In this document: positions 18,651-29,067 of the stretch, piece after piece | Numbering within the stretch: the first letter of the stretch is position 1 | Layout of the letters: each line of letters starts with the position of its first letter | Origin: Heterostelium multicystogenum | Taxonomy: Eukaryota > Evosea > Eumycetozoa > Acytosteliales > Acytosteliaceae | Length of the DNA: 48,312 nucleotides | Direction of reading: 5' to 3' | Assembly: GCA_003667245.1 (NCBI GenBank) | Contig: RCNN01000594.1 | Location: 1-48,312 of the forward strand | Notes under the pieces: generated by a model | Seen by the model: the letters and a program-made list of their open reading frames with translations, nothing else | Databases searched by the model: none | What the model was told of the DNA's origin: nothing | Translations under genes and position numbers: made by a program

Positions 18651-21104
18651 CTAGAAGCGGTAGGTGAGGTCGACGATCAGGCGCAGGTCGCTTTCGCGCT
18701 CACCGTCATAAGGTCGGCTGATCCAGCTGAGGTTGGCGCCGGTTTCGAGCACGTCGTTCCAGCGAAACCGCTGGCCGTAGCCCACCAGTGCAACGCCGCC
18801 GGTACCGTAGTCGCGCTGGCTGTAGGTGCCCGCCCCCACCTGGAACTGCTGGCTCCACTGGGTTTCGTAGCGGTGGTAGAGCACGTGGTTGACGGTGGCC
18901 GTGGGCAGCACGCTGAAGTCCGAGCGCGGGTTGAAGTACGGCGTGTCTTCCTTGGTGTTGCGGCTGGTGCCGACTTCCAGGCCCAGGTCGACTTGCACCC
19001 CCGGCGAGCTGTACACGCCCTGGCGACCGGTGAGCAGCGCTTCAAGGCGGTTGTTGCCGTCGCTGAAGTGGGACGGTCTCAGGGCCAGTTTCCATTCGCG
19101 GCTTTCGTTGGCGCGCCAGCGGATAAACCCGCTGCCGCCGTTGGCAGTAATGTCGGCATTCAGTGCCCGCAGCGGGGTGCTCGCGGAGAGGTAATCGAGA
19201 CTGCCGCCGTACTGCCATTGGTCATTGATGTCGCGGGCAATCGCGATGCGTGCGCCCTGCTTGTCGCCAAAGCCGTAGGAGTGGTTGGAGACCTCGGCTT
19301 CGAGGGTCATGTCGCGGGTGCGCCGCTCTACACCGAGGCGCTGCCAACGGTGTTGGCCGGTGCCTTCTTCGAAATCGGCGGTGGCGTAGCCGGCCCCGCC
19401 GAACACGCGCCAGTCTTCATCGATGGGCGGGCTGTAGAGCAAGGTTTCGATGCCGAAATCGCGGCTGCCGGACACCGCGCCCGCGCCGTCATCGCCGCCG
19501 CCGTTGCTTTTGCCGGTGTAGGCCTCGACGCGCAATTCGGCCATGTCGTGCACATCCCGCAGGCGGCTGAGGCGCTGTACCTGGCGGTTGTCCGGGGCGC
19601 GGTCGACCACGTCATCGGTGAGTGCATCGAGCTGACGCCATTCCTGCAGATCGAGGGCAGTGTGGCCTTGGGAAACCTCCAGGCCGATGTCGCGCGGGGC
19701 CTGGGCTTCGGTTTCCTTGAGGGTGTTTTCGGCGCGCCGTGGCCAGTCGCGGGCACGGTACATATCGGCCTGGGCCAGGCGCAGGCCGATATTGCCCGGG
19801 GCCTGTTGCACCAGGGCTTCCAGGCCTTTTTCGCTGGCGGGCAGGTCGGCGCCATAGGTGCCGGCCTGGGCGGCCAATTGTTGGGCGTCCATCCAGGCGT
19901 CGTTGGGGTTGCCGATGGGCAAGCCCTTGAGCTCGACCCGGGGTTTCTGGGTGCTCGCCAGGTTGTCGGCGACTTCGCGGGCTTCCACCACTTGATCGTT
20001 TTCGAGCAGGGCGTAGAACAGCGCGGTGCTGTCTTCGACGTGATCGCCGGCGTCCGCATCGCTTGCCGCCAGGGCCTGGCGATACAGCGGCGCGGCCTTT
20101 TCCGGCTGGCGCTGGTCGAGGTAGGCGGCAGCGACCCAGCGCAGGGCGTAGGTCGGCAGTTGCACGCCTTCGCCCTTCAAGACTTCGTAATCGCGGATCA
20201 CCTCGGCGGTGCGCGCCCGGGCTTTCAGCGCGCCCAGACGGTCGATGCGCCAGCGCACCACGTCATCATGGGCGTTTGGCATCCGGTGTCCAGGTGGTGA
20301 GCAGTTGGTCGTAATCCTTGAGGGCACGGTCGGCGATGACGTAGCGCTCTTTTTCACTGCGGGTCGCGAACTCGGCCATGCGCACGCGCTCGGCGGCCAG
20401 GTCGCCTTCGAGGCGGCGTTGGGTGACCGGGTCCAACAGGCCAGGACGCCGGGCAGCGAGGCGCAGGGCCGGTTCCGGCAGGCGCGCACGTTGCAGGCGA
20501 CGATGTATTCGCGGGCGACTTCAGGTTTGTTGCCGGCACGCATGAACGCCTGGTCGAATTCGAACAGCGCGTCATAGGTAGAACCGGCACGGGTCAGTGC
20601 GTAACCCAGGGCATGCGGCGGTCGGCGTCGTCGGGCTTGGCGGCCACCAGGGCGCGGGTGCGCTGCACCGCTTCAACGGTCTGGCCGGCGTCCGCCTGGG
20701 TCAGGGCCAGGCCGAGTTGCAGGTCCGGTTTATTCCGGCTCGCGCAGCAACGCCTGGCGATACACGGCAATCGCCGGTTCCCAACGCTGCTGGTTGCGAT
20801 AGGTGCGGGCGACGGTGGCCAGCGCCTGGGTGGTGAGGGTGCGTGAGCGGCCCTGGGCCTCGTAGACCGTCAGCACCTCGGCGTCCTGGCGCGCCCAGCT
20901 GGCAATCAACAGGTGATCGCTGACCTGCCCCGGCGTCTGGCGCTCGGCGGGCATTTGGCGCAACAGGTTGAGGGCCGGACCATAGTTGCCACTGCGGGCC
21001 TGGTTGATCAGCGAATCATAGGCCGCATCGGCCGATGCCACGACGGGCCAGAGCAGTTGGCTGCACAGGGCCAGGCGGATAAACGGATGAATATTACGCG
21101 ACAT
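18651..21104 (-). CDS. pgaA: PgaA: outer-membrane PNAG export porin with TPR domain, frameshifted
   Basis: 818 codons by length. Start chosen at ATG 21104 (MSRNIHPFIRLALCSQLLWP) because of its signal peptide (cleavage near VVASADA) and the upstream GAGGAAG. The N-terminal two thirds are tetratricopeptide repeats (LLRQMPAERQTPGQVSDHLL, YRNQQRWEPAIAVYRQALL, LYRQALAASDADAG), the last third a beta-barrel closing with LRLIVDLTYRF. Exports PNAG, with the TPR part binding PgaB and polymer in the periplasm. First gene of pgaABCD. Breaks near 20735, 20580-20400 and 20280. Confidence 0.9.
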
Positions 21105-21232
21105 GTCGTCAGCTTCCTCACCAGGGAAAAGCTGTAGCGATAAGTTCACCTGCACGACACTCCAGGCGGCCGGCATCTGATGACGCGGCCAAGCTTTCCC
21201 GGGGCGCAATTATCCTTGAGGGGGTACAAAAA

Positions 21233-21267
21233 AGGCCAATTCAGAACAATTGTTCAGAAATTGGCCT
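21233..21267 (-). terminator. Rho-independent terminator of the DUF945 gene
   Basis: AGGCCAATT...AATTGGCCT type stem around TGAACAATTGTTC, 35 bases, followed on the minus strand by a T run (TTTTTTG). Starts 20 bases after the DUF945 stop and separates it from the pga promoter region. Confidence 0.85.
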
Positions 21268-21286
21268 ACATCACTTGAGCCGAATC

Positions 21287-22783
21287 TTATTGAGCGCCGC
21301 TGACCGCGCCGAACTTGCCCAGCACAAAACCAATGAATTGCTCGACGGTCATTTTCTGGCCGTTGAAGGTCACTTCATTGTTGGCGTAGTGCAGCTTGGA
21401 CACGATATCGGTACCCACCAGGGTCGCCAGTTGAGTACCCACGGCCATGCCGCTGATCATCTCGCTGGCCATCTGGGATTGCTGCTCGATGGCTTTCGGA
21501 TCGGTCACACCACCGATCTGCGCCTGCAGGCCGGCAACGTCCTGGATCATCGGCTTGGACAGGGTCAGGTTGGCGTCCAGCAGCGCAACGATTTGCTTGC
21601 CCAGTTCAACCGGCGGCAGGTCCATGCTCGACGGCTTGGCGAAGTCCGCCACCAGGTTGAAGCGGCTCTCGCCATTGGTGGTTTTCAGCGACAGGTTTTC
21701 TACCGCCACTTGCGGCTTGGCAGCCAGCAGTTGGTCGACGTTGGCCTGGGCCAGGGTCTGCTCGGCTTCGGTCAGTTGCAACTCAGGCACGGGCTGGCCA
21801 GCAGCGGCAGCGGCCTGGGCCGGCTGTACTTTTTCCTGGTAGAGCTTGGTCAGTACCAGCATCGACGGGATGTCGACGTTCTTCATGCTGACGGCCATGG
21901 CCCGCCGAACCCACTGGCTTGCCCTGGTAACCGATCTCGTCGATCTTGTAGTCGACGCGGCGGCCAGGTTGTTGTCCTTGGTTTCGCTGCTGTCTTTCTG
22001 CTCAAAGTTCTTGAGAGTCAGCACTGCTTGCTGCGGGCCGAAGGTGACCTTGGTGTTGGTCAGCTCGACGGTGTTTTGCCCGGTGTAGAAACCGAAGGTG
22101 GTTTTTTCCAGGTTGCTGGCGATGGTCAGGCCGCTCAGCTCCGCATCCAGCTTGGCGTTGTTGGCATCGATGACCGAGACCTTGAGGCTGTCCATGTAGC
22201 CGCTGGCCTTGACCTTCTTGCCTTCGGCGGTGGAGTCGAAGTCGAGGTTGGCGCCGGAGAAGCTCACGGCCGACTTGTCGTCCTTGAGTTCCAGGGGCAG
22301 CAGTTCAACGTTGCCGGTCACCGAGCGGTCATAGCCGATGTTGGCCACGCCTTTGAGGGGCGACACGTCCTTGCTGGCAGCGAACCATTTTTCGGTGGTG
22401 GGGTTTTTCTCGAGTTCGTAGTGACTGGTGGCCATGACCGGCAGCCACTTCAGCGACACCAGGCGCGAGAACGGCAGCGGGCCGTGTTCGATATGGTCGA
22501 CGAACAGCAGTTCGGTGTCCTGATGATTTTCGCCGAACACCGCGCCCTGGGCCTTGAGGCGATAGTGGGCGGTGCTGCTGAACAGCTGACGGTCGAGGGA
22601 GACCAGTTCGAGGGTCACAGTGCCGTCGACACCGGCCATGGAGGTCTGCAGTTCCTTGTTGGCGTCCTGGATGGCGGTTTGCAGCACCGGCTCCAGTTGC
22701 TTGCCGGTGTACCAGGCACCGCCTGCGCTGATTGCACCAATGGCGACGACGATACCCAAGAGAACGACTGCTGGCTTATTCAT
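21287..22783 (-). CDS. DUF945 (YdgA-like) family protein
   Basis: 498 codons with one N-terminal membrane helix/signal anchor (AVVLLGIVVAIGAISAGGAW) and a large periplasmic part with the family's repeated beta-rich text (SLDRQLFSSTAHYRL, DHIEHGPLPFSRL). The family role is unknown; YdgA of E. coli has been linked to swarming. The frame is nominally open, but the stretch at about 21902-21965 is read in the wrong frame by two compensating one-base indels: the neighbouring frame there gives the expected text (RVDYKIDEIGYQGKPVGS). Ends at a strong terminator. Not obviously part of the pga operon. Confidence 0.85.
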   Translation of the reverse strand: MNKPAVVLLGIVVAIGAISAGGAWYTGKQLEPVLQTAIQDANKELQTSMAGVDGTVTLELVSLDRQLFSSTAHYRLKAQGAVFGENHQDTELLFVDHIEHGPLPFSRLVSLKWLPVMATSHYELEKNPTTEKWFAASKDVSPLKGVANIGYDRSVTGNVELLPLELKDDKSAVSFSGANLDFDSTAEGKKVKASGYMDSLKVSVIDANNAKLDAELSGLTIASNLEKTTFGFYTGQNTVELTNTKVTFGPQQAVLTLKNFEQKDSSETKDNNLAAASTTRSTRSVTRASQWVRRAMAVSMKNVDIPSMLVLTKLYQEKVQPAQAAAAAGQPVPELQLTEAEQTLAQANVDQLLAAKPQVAVENLSLKTTNGESRFNLVADFAKPSSMDLPPVELGKQIVALLDANLTLSKPMIQDVAGLQAQIGGVTDPKAIEQQSQMASEMISGMAVGTQLATLVGTDIVSKLHYANNEVTFNGQKMTVEQFIGFVLGKFGAVSGAQ

Positions 22784-22919
22784 GTAGTGACCTGATCAAA
22801 TCCTGTGAAGTGGGCTGTCTTCCCTGAACCCCGAAGGGTGTCGGCTCAAGCCCGCCGAAATCCGGGGAAGATTAGCATTGGCTGGCGTATGCAGCCCAAT
22901 TTTTCAATAGGCGCAGACT

Positions 22920-23684
22920 TCAGCGCTGAACGGTAAAGTGCCTTCGCGAGCAAGCCCGCTCCCACATTCGACTGCATTCCAAAGATGGGAACTCGATCGA
23001 ATGTGGGAGCGGGCTTGCTCGCGAAGGCGTCAGTACAGACACCACAGATTTCAGGAATACTCGGTTTTCGATCTCATCGAGTTGATGGTCGAAGCTTTTC
23101 AGGCGCGCCGTCCACGTATACACCAGCACCTCAAACTCACGGTGAATCACCGCATTGCCCGGCGTATCCGACTTGGGATCATAAAAATCCAGCTGGTAAC
23201 GCTCTCGCGCCATCGCAGTGGCCACGTCGGATAATTCCCGGGCGTTATTCAGCCAATGCCGTCCGTCGGCGACTTGCCGATCAAGCATCACACATTGTTT
23301 TTTCAGGGCTTCGAGGCTTTTTTCCAGCGGTGTGCCGGTCAGTTCGCCCATGACTTCCTGGAAGGTGCGCCCCGGCTGCCAGTAGCTGCCCCAGAAGTAG
23401 CGGTCGAACACCGTCTCGACCCGGCGCAGGGCAACCTTGGTGTCCCAGATCGCCACGCGGGTCTTGCCTTGTTCGAGCAGTCTTCGCTTGATTCGCTGGC
23501 CCTGGTAGGAGGCCCAGGCCACCACGCCGATGGACAGCACCGCGATCAGCGCGCTGGCGCTGTCGAGGAACACCATGGCCTTGTCGATTTGATGGGCCAG
23601 CATGATGCCGTAGAAGTAAGTCGCCGATAGCAACACCAGTGCGAAGAACACGCACCAGAAAGCGGGAGCATAAGGGTTTTTCAT
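22920..23684 (-). CDS. Two-TM membrane protein of unknown function, tail encoded by a REPIN
   Basis: 254 aa from ATG 23684 (MKNPYAPAFW), preferred over 23705 because GGGGA precedes it. Two N-terminal membrane helices (FWCVFFALVLLSATYFYGI and ASALIAVLSIGVVAWASY) followed by a long helical cytoplasmic part (RIKRRLLEQGKTRVAIWDTK, LKKQCVMLDRQVADGRHWL). No family recognised with confidence. The last 30 or so codons are read through a REPIN (22940-23029), so the natural C-terminus may be shorter or the gene may have been extended by the insertion. Confidence 0.7.
   Translation of the reverse strand: MKNPYAPAFWCVFFALVLLSATYFYGIMLAHQIDKAMVFLDSASALIAVLSIGVVAWASYQGQRIKRRLLEQGKTRVAIWDTKVALRRVETVFDRYFWGSYWQPGRTFQEVMGELTGTPLEKSLEALKKQCVMLDRQVADGRHWLNNARELSDVATAMARERYQLDFYDPKSDTPGNAVIHREFEVLVYTWTARLKSFDHQLDEIENRVFLKSVVSVLTPSRASPLPHSIEFPSLECSRMWERACSRRHFTVQR
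22940..23029. repeat. REPIN (two inverted REP sequences), family 1
   Basis: GCCTTCGCGAGCAAGCCCGC at 22940-22959 and its inverted copy ending at 23029, both extended by CTCCCACATTCGA. Typical paired REP of Pseudomonas fluorescens genomes. Confidence 0.9.
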
Positions 23685-23765
23685 TATTGGAATCCCCATG
23701 AGCAAACGCGAGCAGTGACCAGCGGACCATCACGTAAGTCCGCCTGTCAAAGCATAGCAATCAGC

Positions 23766-25210
23766 TCAGGGTTTGCTGGCTTGTGTGGCTTGCGTTCGTC
23801 CACTTTCCCAGCCGCCGCCCAGGGCCAGGAACAAATCGATCTGGCTCATGGCAACCTGGGTGTTCGCCGCGGCCAGTTGCGCCCGCACGTCGGTGTAGGT
23901 GCGGGTGGCTTGCAGGTCGGCCAGGAACGACGCGCGGCCGGCCTGGAAGAACCGGTGCGTCTGCTCCGCCGCCTCTTTGGCCGACGCGCCGGCATCCGCC
24001 AGGGCATCGCGGCGTTGCAGTTGCGCGGTGTATTGCGCGAGGCCCGTCTGGGTTTCACGGATAGCGTTGAGCACCACCCCGTCGAAGTGCGCCAGGGCGC
24101 CCTGGGTCGCGGCTTCGGCTTCGTGGATGCGGGCGCGGGCGCCGTTGGTCGGCAGCGTCCAGCTGATCAGCGGGCCAAAGCCCCAACGGTTGGTGGCCGG
24201 GGTGCCGAGGTCATCCAGGATGCCGACGGTACCCCACGGTGGCGCCGATACTGATGTCCGGGTACAGCGCGCCGGTGGCCACACCGATGCGCGCGGTGGC
24301 CGCCGCCAGTTGGCGTTCGGCCTGGCGCACGTCAGGGCGACGCTTGAGCAGCGTGGCGCCATCGCCCACCGGCAACAACTGCGCGATGTGCGGCAGCTCG
24401 GCGCATTGGGCAGTGCCGGCCGGCAGTTGATCCAGCGGCCTGGCCAGCAACATCGACAGGCGGAACAGCCCGGCCTGGCGCAGTGCTTCATAGCGCGGCA
24501 TTTCGGCGCGCAAGGATTTGTATTGGGTTTGCGAACGGGTGACCTGGGTTTCATCACCGCGCCCGGCATCCCGCAGGCGCTGAGTCAGGTGCGTGCTCTG
24601 GGCTTTGCAGGTCGAGGGACTCGTTGGCGATCGCCAGCTCTTCGTTGGCCGCACACACCTGGGTGTAGGAGCGCACCACGTCCGCCACCAGGGTGATACG
24701 GGCGATATCGGACGCCGCCTGGGCCGCATCGGCAGTGGCCTGGGAGCTTTCAATGCCGCGCTGCAAGGTGCCGAACAAATCGAATTGATAGGAGGTGCTG
24801 ATACTGGCGCTGCCGATATTCGCCACCGGGACTTTTTCCGTCAGCAAATAGGCCTCACCCGATTCTTGCAGGCGCTGGGCTTCGGCCTTGGCCCCGGCAC
24901 TCCAGCCGCCGGCCGATTCGGCTTGCTGCACCTGATAGCGCGAGCGCTGCAAGTTGGCCGCAGCCACCCGCAGGTCGGTGTTGGAGGCCATGGCCTGCTC
25001 CACCAGCTTATCCAGGCGCGGGTCCTGGTAGAGCTTCCACCAGTCCGCCGGTACCGGCGCCGACACCACATTGCTGCCCTCCCCGGCCAACTGGCCCTGA
25101 AGGTCACCGCGGTTCACGGCCGCCTTGTCCGGCAGTTTGTAATCGGGCCCCACCACTTGGCAGGCCGACAGCAACAACCCCAGCCCGGCGGTTGCTAAAA
25201 GCCGTTTCAT
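23766..25210 (-). CDS. NodT-family outer-membrane efflux lipoprotein, frameshifted
   Basis: About 481 codons. Lipobox LLLSAC then QVVGPDYKLP, the standard start of this family, followed by two OEP repeats (DWWKLYQDPRLDKLVEQAM; DVRQAERQLAAATARIGVAT) ending GGGWESGRTQ. Forms the outer-membrane channel of a pump with the HlyD protein upstream (ATGA overlap, 25207-25210). Breaks near 24600 and 24235. Last gene of the marR-FUSC-DUF1656-hlyD-OMF operon. Confidence 0.9.
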
Positions 25211-26097
25211 GGCTTGTTCTCCGACTTGGGTTGGTCGTCGATGATCGACACGGTGGCGGTGCGCCCGGCAATCATGCGGAAGTCTGCAGGCACATCGTCA
25301 AACGCAATGCGCACCGGAATCCGCTGGGCCAGGCGCACCCAGCTGAACGCCGGGTTGACGTTGGGCAGCAGGTTGGAGCCGCTGGTGCGGTCACGGTCTT
25401 CGATACCGGCGACGATGCTCTGCACATGCCCGCGCAGGCGAGCGTTGTCGCCGATCACGCGGATGTCGACGCTCTGGCCGACGTGAATGCCGTCGAGCTT
25501 GGTCTCTTCAAAGTAGCCGTCGATGTGGAACGAGTTGCTGTCCACCACCGACAACACCGGACGCCCGGCGGTCACGAACTCCTGGTTACGCGGCGCACGG
25601 TCGTTGATGTAGCCGTCCACGGGGCTGCGGATCACCGAGCGGTCCAGGTTGAGTTGCGCGGCATCCACCGCCACTTGCGACTCGGCCAGGGCCGATTGGG
25701 CACGGGCGACGCGGGACTGGCTTTCTTCCAGTTGCTCGCTGGCCACCAGGTTGCCGAGGCCACGGTTACGCTTGTTCTCGCGCACGGCCTGGGCCAGGGT
25801 TTCCTGACGGTCGGCCACGGCGGCCTGGGCCTGGCGCAGGGCCAGCTTGAAGCGATCCTGGTCGACGGAGAACAGCACCTGGCCGCGCACCACCAACTGG
25901 TTGTCGCGCACGTCCACTTGCTGGATCAACCCGGACACGTCCGGGGCGATCTGCACGATGTCGGCACGGATGTGGCCGTCACGGGTCCACGGCGCGAACA
26001 TGTAGTACATCACCATGCGCCACACCACGACGCAGGCGAAGGTCACCACCAATAACGTCAGGACTACACGGCCAATGGTCAAAAAAGGTTTTTTCAT
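25207..26097 (-). CDS. HlyD/AaeA-type periplasmic adaptor
   Basis: 296 aa, intact. One N-terminal membrane helix (VVLTLLVVTFACVVVWRMVM), a lipoyl-type half motif (IAPDVSGLIQQVDVRDNQLV), a helical hairpin (SRVARAQSALAESQVAVDAAQ) and the second lipoyl half plus beta-barrel (IRSPVDGYINDRAPRNQEFV). Bridges the FUSC inner-membrane component and the outer-membrane channel. Stop and start overlap both neighbours, so translation is coupled. Family members export aromatic acids and similar compounds; the substrate here is not visible. Confidence 0.9.
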   Translation of the reverse strand: MKKPFLTIGRVVLTLLVVTFACVVVWRMVMYYMFAPWTRDGHIRADIVQIAPDVSGLIQQVDVRDNQLVVRGQVLFSVDQDRFKLALRQAQAAVADRQETLAQAVRENKRNRGLGNLVASEQLEESQSRVARAQSALAESQVAVDAAQLNLDRSVIRSPVDGYINDRAPRNQEFVTAGRPVLSVVDSNSFHIDGYFEETKLDGIHVGQSVDIRVIGDNARLRGHVQSIVAGIEDRDRTSGSNLLPNVNPAFSWVRLAQRIPVRIAFDDVPADFRMIAGRTATVSIIDDQPKSENKP

Positions 26098-26303
26098 GTC
26101 ATGAGGTATCGACTGAGTGAATCCACTGCGCCCAGCAACAGAGCGTAGAGACCCACATTGAACAATGCCCGGTGCCAGACCAGGCGATAGAAGTGGACGC
26201 GGGTCAACAGCCCGTGCACCACCAGGTACAACACATACGTAATGCCCATCAGCACCAGCAACGTGGGCAGGAACACCCCGCTGATATCCAGATCACCGAT
26301 CAT
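26094..26303 (-). CDS. DUF1656 (AaeX-like) small membrane protein
   Basis: 69 aa with two membrane helices (FLPTLLVLMGITYVLYLVVH and LFNVGLYALLLGAVD). Conserved partner of FUSC/HlyD pumps, always between them as here; role unknown. Overlaps both neighbours by four bases. Confidence 0.88.
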   Translation of the reverse strand: MIGDLDISGVFLPTLLVLMGITYVLYLVVHGLLTRVHFYRLVWHRALFNVGLYALLLGAVDSLSRYLMT

Positions 26304-28379
26304 AAAGGCGCTCCATCGGGTAACGGCGCTTCCATCTCTGTGCCGCCAAGAAATTCCACGCCGGGCAACAGCGCCAGGCGCAAGCCGCTGAGGGCGTGCA
26401 ACAAATGCAGGCGGGTTTCGTCCTCGCCTTGCAGGCCCTGGCCGTTGAGGGCGCGGCGGGTACGGTCGAGGGTCATCAGCAGACCGCTGGGGGCCGGCAG
26501 ACGTTCACCGGCCTTGAGGCAGGCCTTGAAGTAACCGCCGACGCCTTCCACCACCTGGTTCAACAACACCCGCGGCACCCCGAGGATGCGCGGCGAGTAC
26601 GCCAGCAGGTCCAGCAGGTTCAGCGCCACCCGCACTTCCCGCAGGGCGATGCCGGTGTCCTGGCCGGTCATGGCCAGGCGCGGCAGGTGTTGCATCAGGC
26701 GGTCGAGCATTTGCACGCCCATCTTGCGGTGTTCGGCCAGGGTCGCAGGCTCGGTCAGGGTGACGATGTCGCGCCAGCTGAAACGGGTCAGGCGCTTGGC
26801 CGCAAGCTCAGCGCCGAACGGCCGGGCGATCAGGGTCCAGACAAAGGCGAACAACAGGCCTACCGGGCCCGCCAGGTTGGAGTTGGCAAAGGCCAGGAAG
26901 TCCGCGTCGTAGGCACCCTGGATGCTGATGAACGACGAGGTGTTGACCAGCGTCAGCAGCATGCCGAGGTAGAAACGCGGCTGTACCGTCAGCGTGCCGA
27001 TGCAGATAAAGGGCACCGAAAACGCCAGCACCAGCATCGGGAAATCGTGCAGGTTGGGCAGCACCAGAAACAGGTAGAGGCTGGCGAACAGCACCGACAT
27101 CGCGGTCCAGAAAAAGAACCGGTAGATCTGCGGCGCCGGGTCGTCCATGGAGGCGAAGAAGCTGCAGGCCACCGCCGCGAGGATCACCGCGCTGCCACCG
27201 TCGGTCCAGCCCAGCAGGATCCACAACACCGAGGCGACGATGATCGCGGTGACGGTGGAAAACGCCGAGTAGAACATCAGGCCACGGTCGAGGAATGGCG
27301 TCAGCCGGCCCAGGCGCCAGTGGCGGTAAACTGCGCGCCAGCTGTCCTGGCTTTCGCACTGGATGGCGGCTTGCAGGCTGCGGCAGTCTTGCCACAGATC
27401 CACCCACTCGCCCAGGCGATACAGGGCGTTGGAGAACAGCAACTGATGGCGGTCATCCAGGGCGTCGGCATCGGGTTGCAGGGCTTCGATCTGGTCACGC
27501 AGAACACGCCAGCGTTCGAGGGGCGCATCCTTTTGCGTGCTGGCCAGCCACTCGTTGGCGGCGGTCAGCAGCGGCGTGAAGCGCTCGAGCAATTCCGGCG
27601 CGCGGTGTTCCAGCGCGTACACGGCGTCGTCCAGTGCGTCGATCACCGGCAGCAGGTGGATCATCCGCCCGCGCAGCTCCTTTGTATTGCGCACCGTTTG
27701 CGGCCGGGAGCCCTCGTGGGGCAGTTGGCCGATCATCAATTCCAGGGTGTTGAAGGTAGCGACCATGCCGCCGCGCAGGGTGCTGATTTCCTCGGGTTGC
27801 ACGTTGCGGCTGAGGAAGCGCTGGCTGTAGACCTGGGCGTCGGCAAACCACTTGCTCACCGAGTCATCGAACACCGGCGCCAGGCGTCGCGGCCAGAACA
27901 TCGCCCCCACCACCGCCGCCACGGCGATGCCGAGGAAGATCTCTTCGGTCCGCGCTTCGGCCACATCCCACACCGCCAGCGGGTTATCCACCACCGGCAG
28001 GGCGATCAGCGGCAAGGTGTAGCCGGCCAGCATCAGCGCATAGCTGTTGGCGGTGCGCAGGTGCAGGGACAGGAACAGCAGAATCCCGGTCCACAGCGCG
28101 ATCACCACCACCAACACGTAAGGCGTCTGCACAAACATCGGCACAAAAAAACACCGCAGCGGCCGCGCCCATGAAGGTACCGACCGCCCGGTACAGCGCC
28201 TTGGAGCTGGTAGGGCCGACAAACGGGCTGGACACGATATACACCGTGGCCATCGCCCAATACGGACGCGGCATTTGCATCAGCATGGCGATGTACAACG
28301 CGATCATTGAAGCGGCGAATGTCCTTACGCCATAGAACCAATCCCTGGCCGGCGGCATGCCGGTAAAAAATCCGTTCAA
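26300..28379 (-). CDS. FUSC-family inner-membrane transporter (AaeB-like), one frameshift
   Basis: About 693 codons from ATG 28379. Two clusters of membrane helices separated by a large cytoplasmic part, the FUSC (fusaric acid resistance) layout: FAASMIALYIAMLMQMPRPYW at the start and ASVLWILLGWTDGGSAVILAA in the second half. The only break is in a run of seven A (28145-28151; T7 on the coding strand), where the other frame gives FVPMFVQTPYVLVVV. It is the energy-coupled or channel part of the pump formed with DUF1656, HlyD and OMF. Overlaps marR by four bases. Confidence 0.9.
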
Positions 28380-28834
28380 GAACTCACAACCATGGGATGT
28401 TGATTGGCACCTTCGAAGGCCCGCAGTACACGCAAAGCAGCTTCCAGGTCATCGGGGTCGATTGTCGCCAGCACCTCGCGGCGCAGGCGCACCAGTTGCT
28501 GTTCCACTGCCTGCACCAGCTCGCGGCCACGCGCGGTGAGGCTCAAGGCCTTGGCGCGGCGGTCGTGGATGTCTTCGGTGCGGCACACATAGCCGGAACT
28601 GCACAACTGATCCAACAGGCGCACCAGAGACGGGCTTTCCATCCCGGCGGCCTGGGCCACCTTGACCTGGTGCACACCGTCGCCGAGGCGGCCGATCATC
28701 AGCAGCGGCACGGCGCAGGCTTCGGAGATGCCATAGCTGACGAGCGTGGTCTGGCAGATTTTGCGCCAGGTCCTGGCACCTACCACCATGCTGCTGCTGA
28801 TGTTCATCTGGAGTTGTTCGAGGGTCTGGGACAC
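28376..28834 (-). CDS. MarR-family transcriptional regulator
   Basis: 152 aa, intact. Winged-helix core: VHQVKVAQAAGMESPSLVRL (recognition helix region) and the wing YVCRTEDIHDRRAKALSLT with the D-R-R-x-K signature. First gene of the efflux operon and very probably its repressor, released by aromatic ligands. The palindrome in its own promoter (28851-28866) is the likely operator. Confidence 0.92.
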   Translation of the reverse strand: MSQTLEQLQMNISSSMVVGARTWRKICQTTLVSYGISEACAVPLLMIGRLGDGVHQVKVAQAAGMESPSLVRLLDQLCSSGYVCRTEDIHDRRAKALSLTARGRELVQAVEQQLVRLRREVLATIDPDDLEAALRVLRAFEGANQHPMVVSS

Positions 28835-28843
28835 TGGATTATT

Positions 28844-28871
28844 CGCATACAGTTAGTTTGCTAACTATCAA
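28844..28871 (-). promoter_or_regulatory. Promoter with MarR-type operator in the spacer
   Basis: On the minus strand TTGATA (28871-28866) and TATGCG (28849-28844) are separated by 16 bases that are almost wholly filled by the inverted repeat AGTTAGTTTGCTAACT (28851-28866). Binding there would block RNA polymerase. The start codon of marR is 10 bases further on. Confidence 0.65.
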
Positions 28872-29017
28872 TATGGTCGATGGATCCAATGCAGTCAAGT
28901 TTTGATACAAATTTGCGGATGGGTGGATGGCCCGTGGGCTAAGTAAAGCTGGTTTGGGGAAAGGTGGTTTGCTGTCAGCAACCGTCAGTCGCCTCACTCA
29001 GCTCACATGCGTCGTCA

Positions 29018-29049
29018 GGTATGCACGTTGTATATACTTCGTACATACC
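29018..29049 (+). promoter_or_regulatory. Toxin-antitoxin operator/promoter
   Basis: Imperfect inverted repeat GGTATGCACGTTGTA / TACTTCGTACATACC centred near 29033, with a TATATACT-like -10 element inside it. Ends 18 bases before the antitoxin ATG. Typical of autoregulated ribbon-helix-helix antitoxins. Confidence 0.6.
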
Positions 29050-29067
29050 AATCTAGAGCATTCACTT

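Noticed and set aside
17467..20300. Long plus-strand open frames opposite pgaB and pgaA
   Set aside because: Same antisense effect of GC-rich codon bias; pgaA and pgaB on the minus strand have clear domains.
21275..22795. Plus-strand open frame of about 500 codons opposite the DUF945 gene
   Set aside because: The minus strand has signal anchor, family motifs and a terminator; the plus frame has none.
23726..23750. GCGGAC...GTCCGC hairpin as terminator of the first OMF gene
   Set aside because: The stem is short with a long loop and there is no T run on the minus strand.
26396..28174. Very long plus-strand open frame opposite the FUSC gene
   Set aside because: It is a mirror of a high-GC gene on the other strand; the translation is low-complexity (H, Q, G, R rich) and matches no family.
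28927..29067. Upstream start for the antitoxin gene
   Set aside because: It would place about 47 extra codons over the operator-like repeat; the ATG at 29068 starts exactly at the RHH domain.
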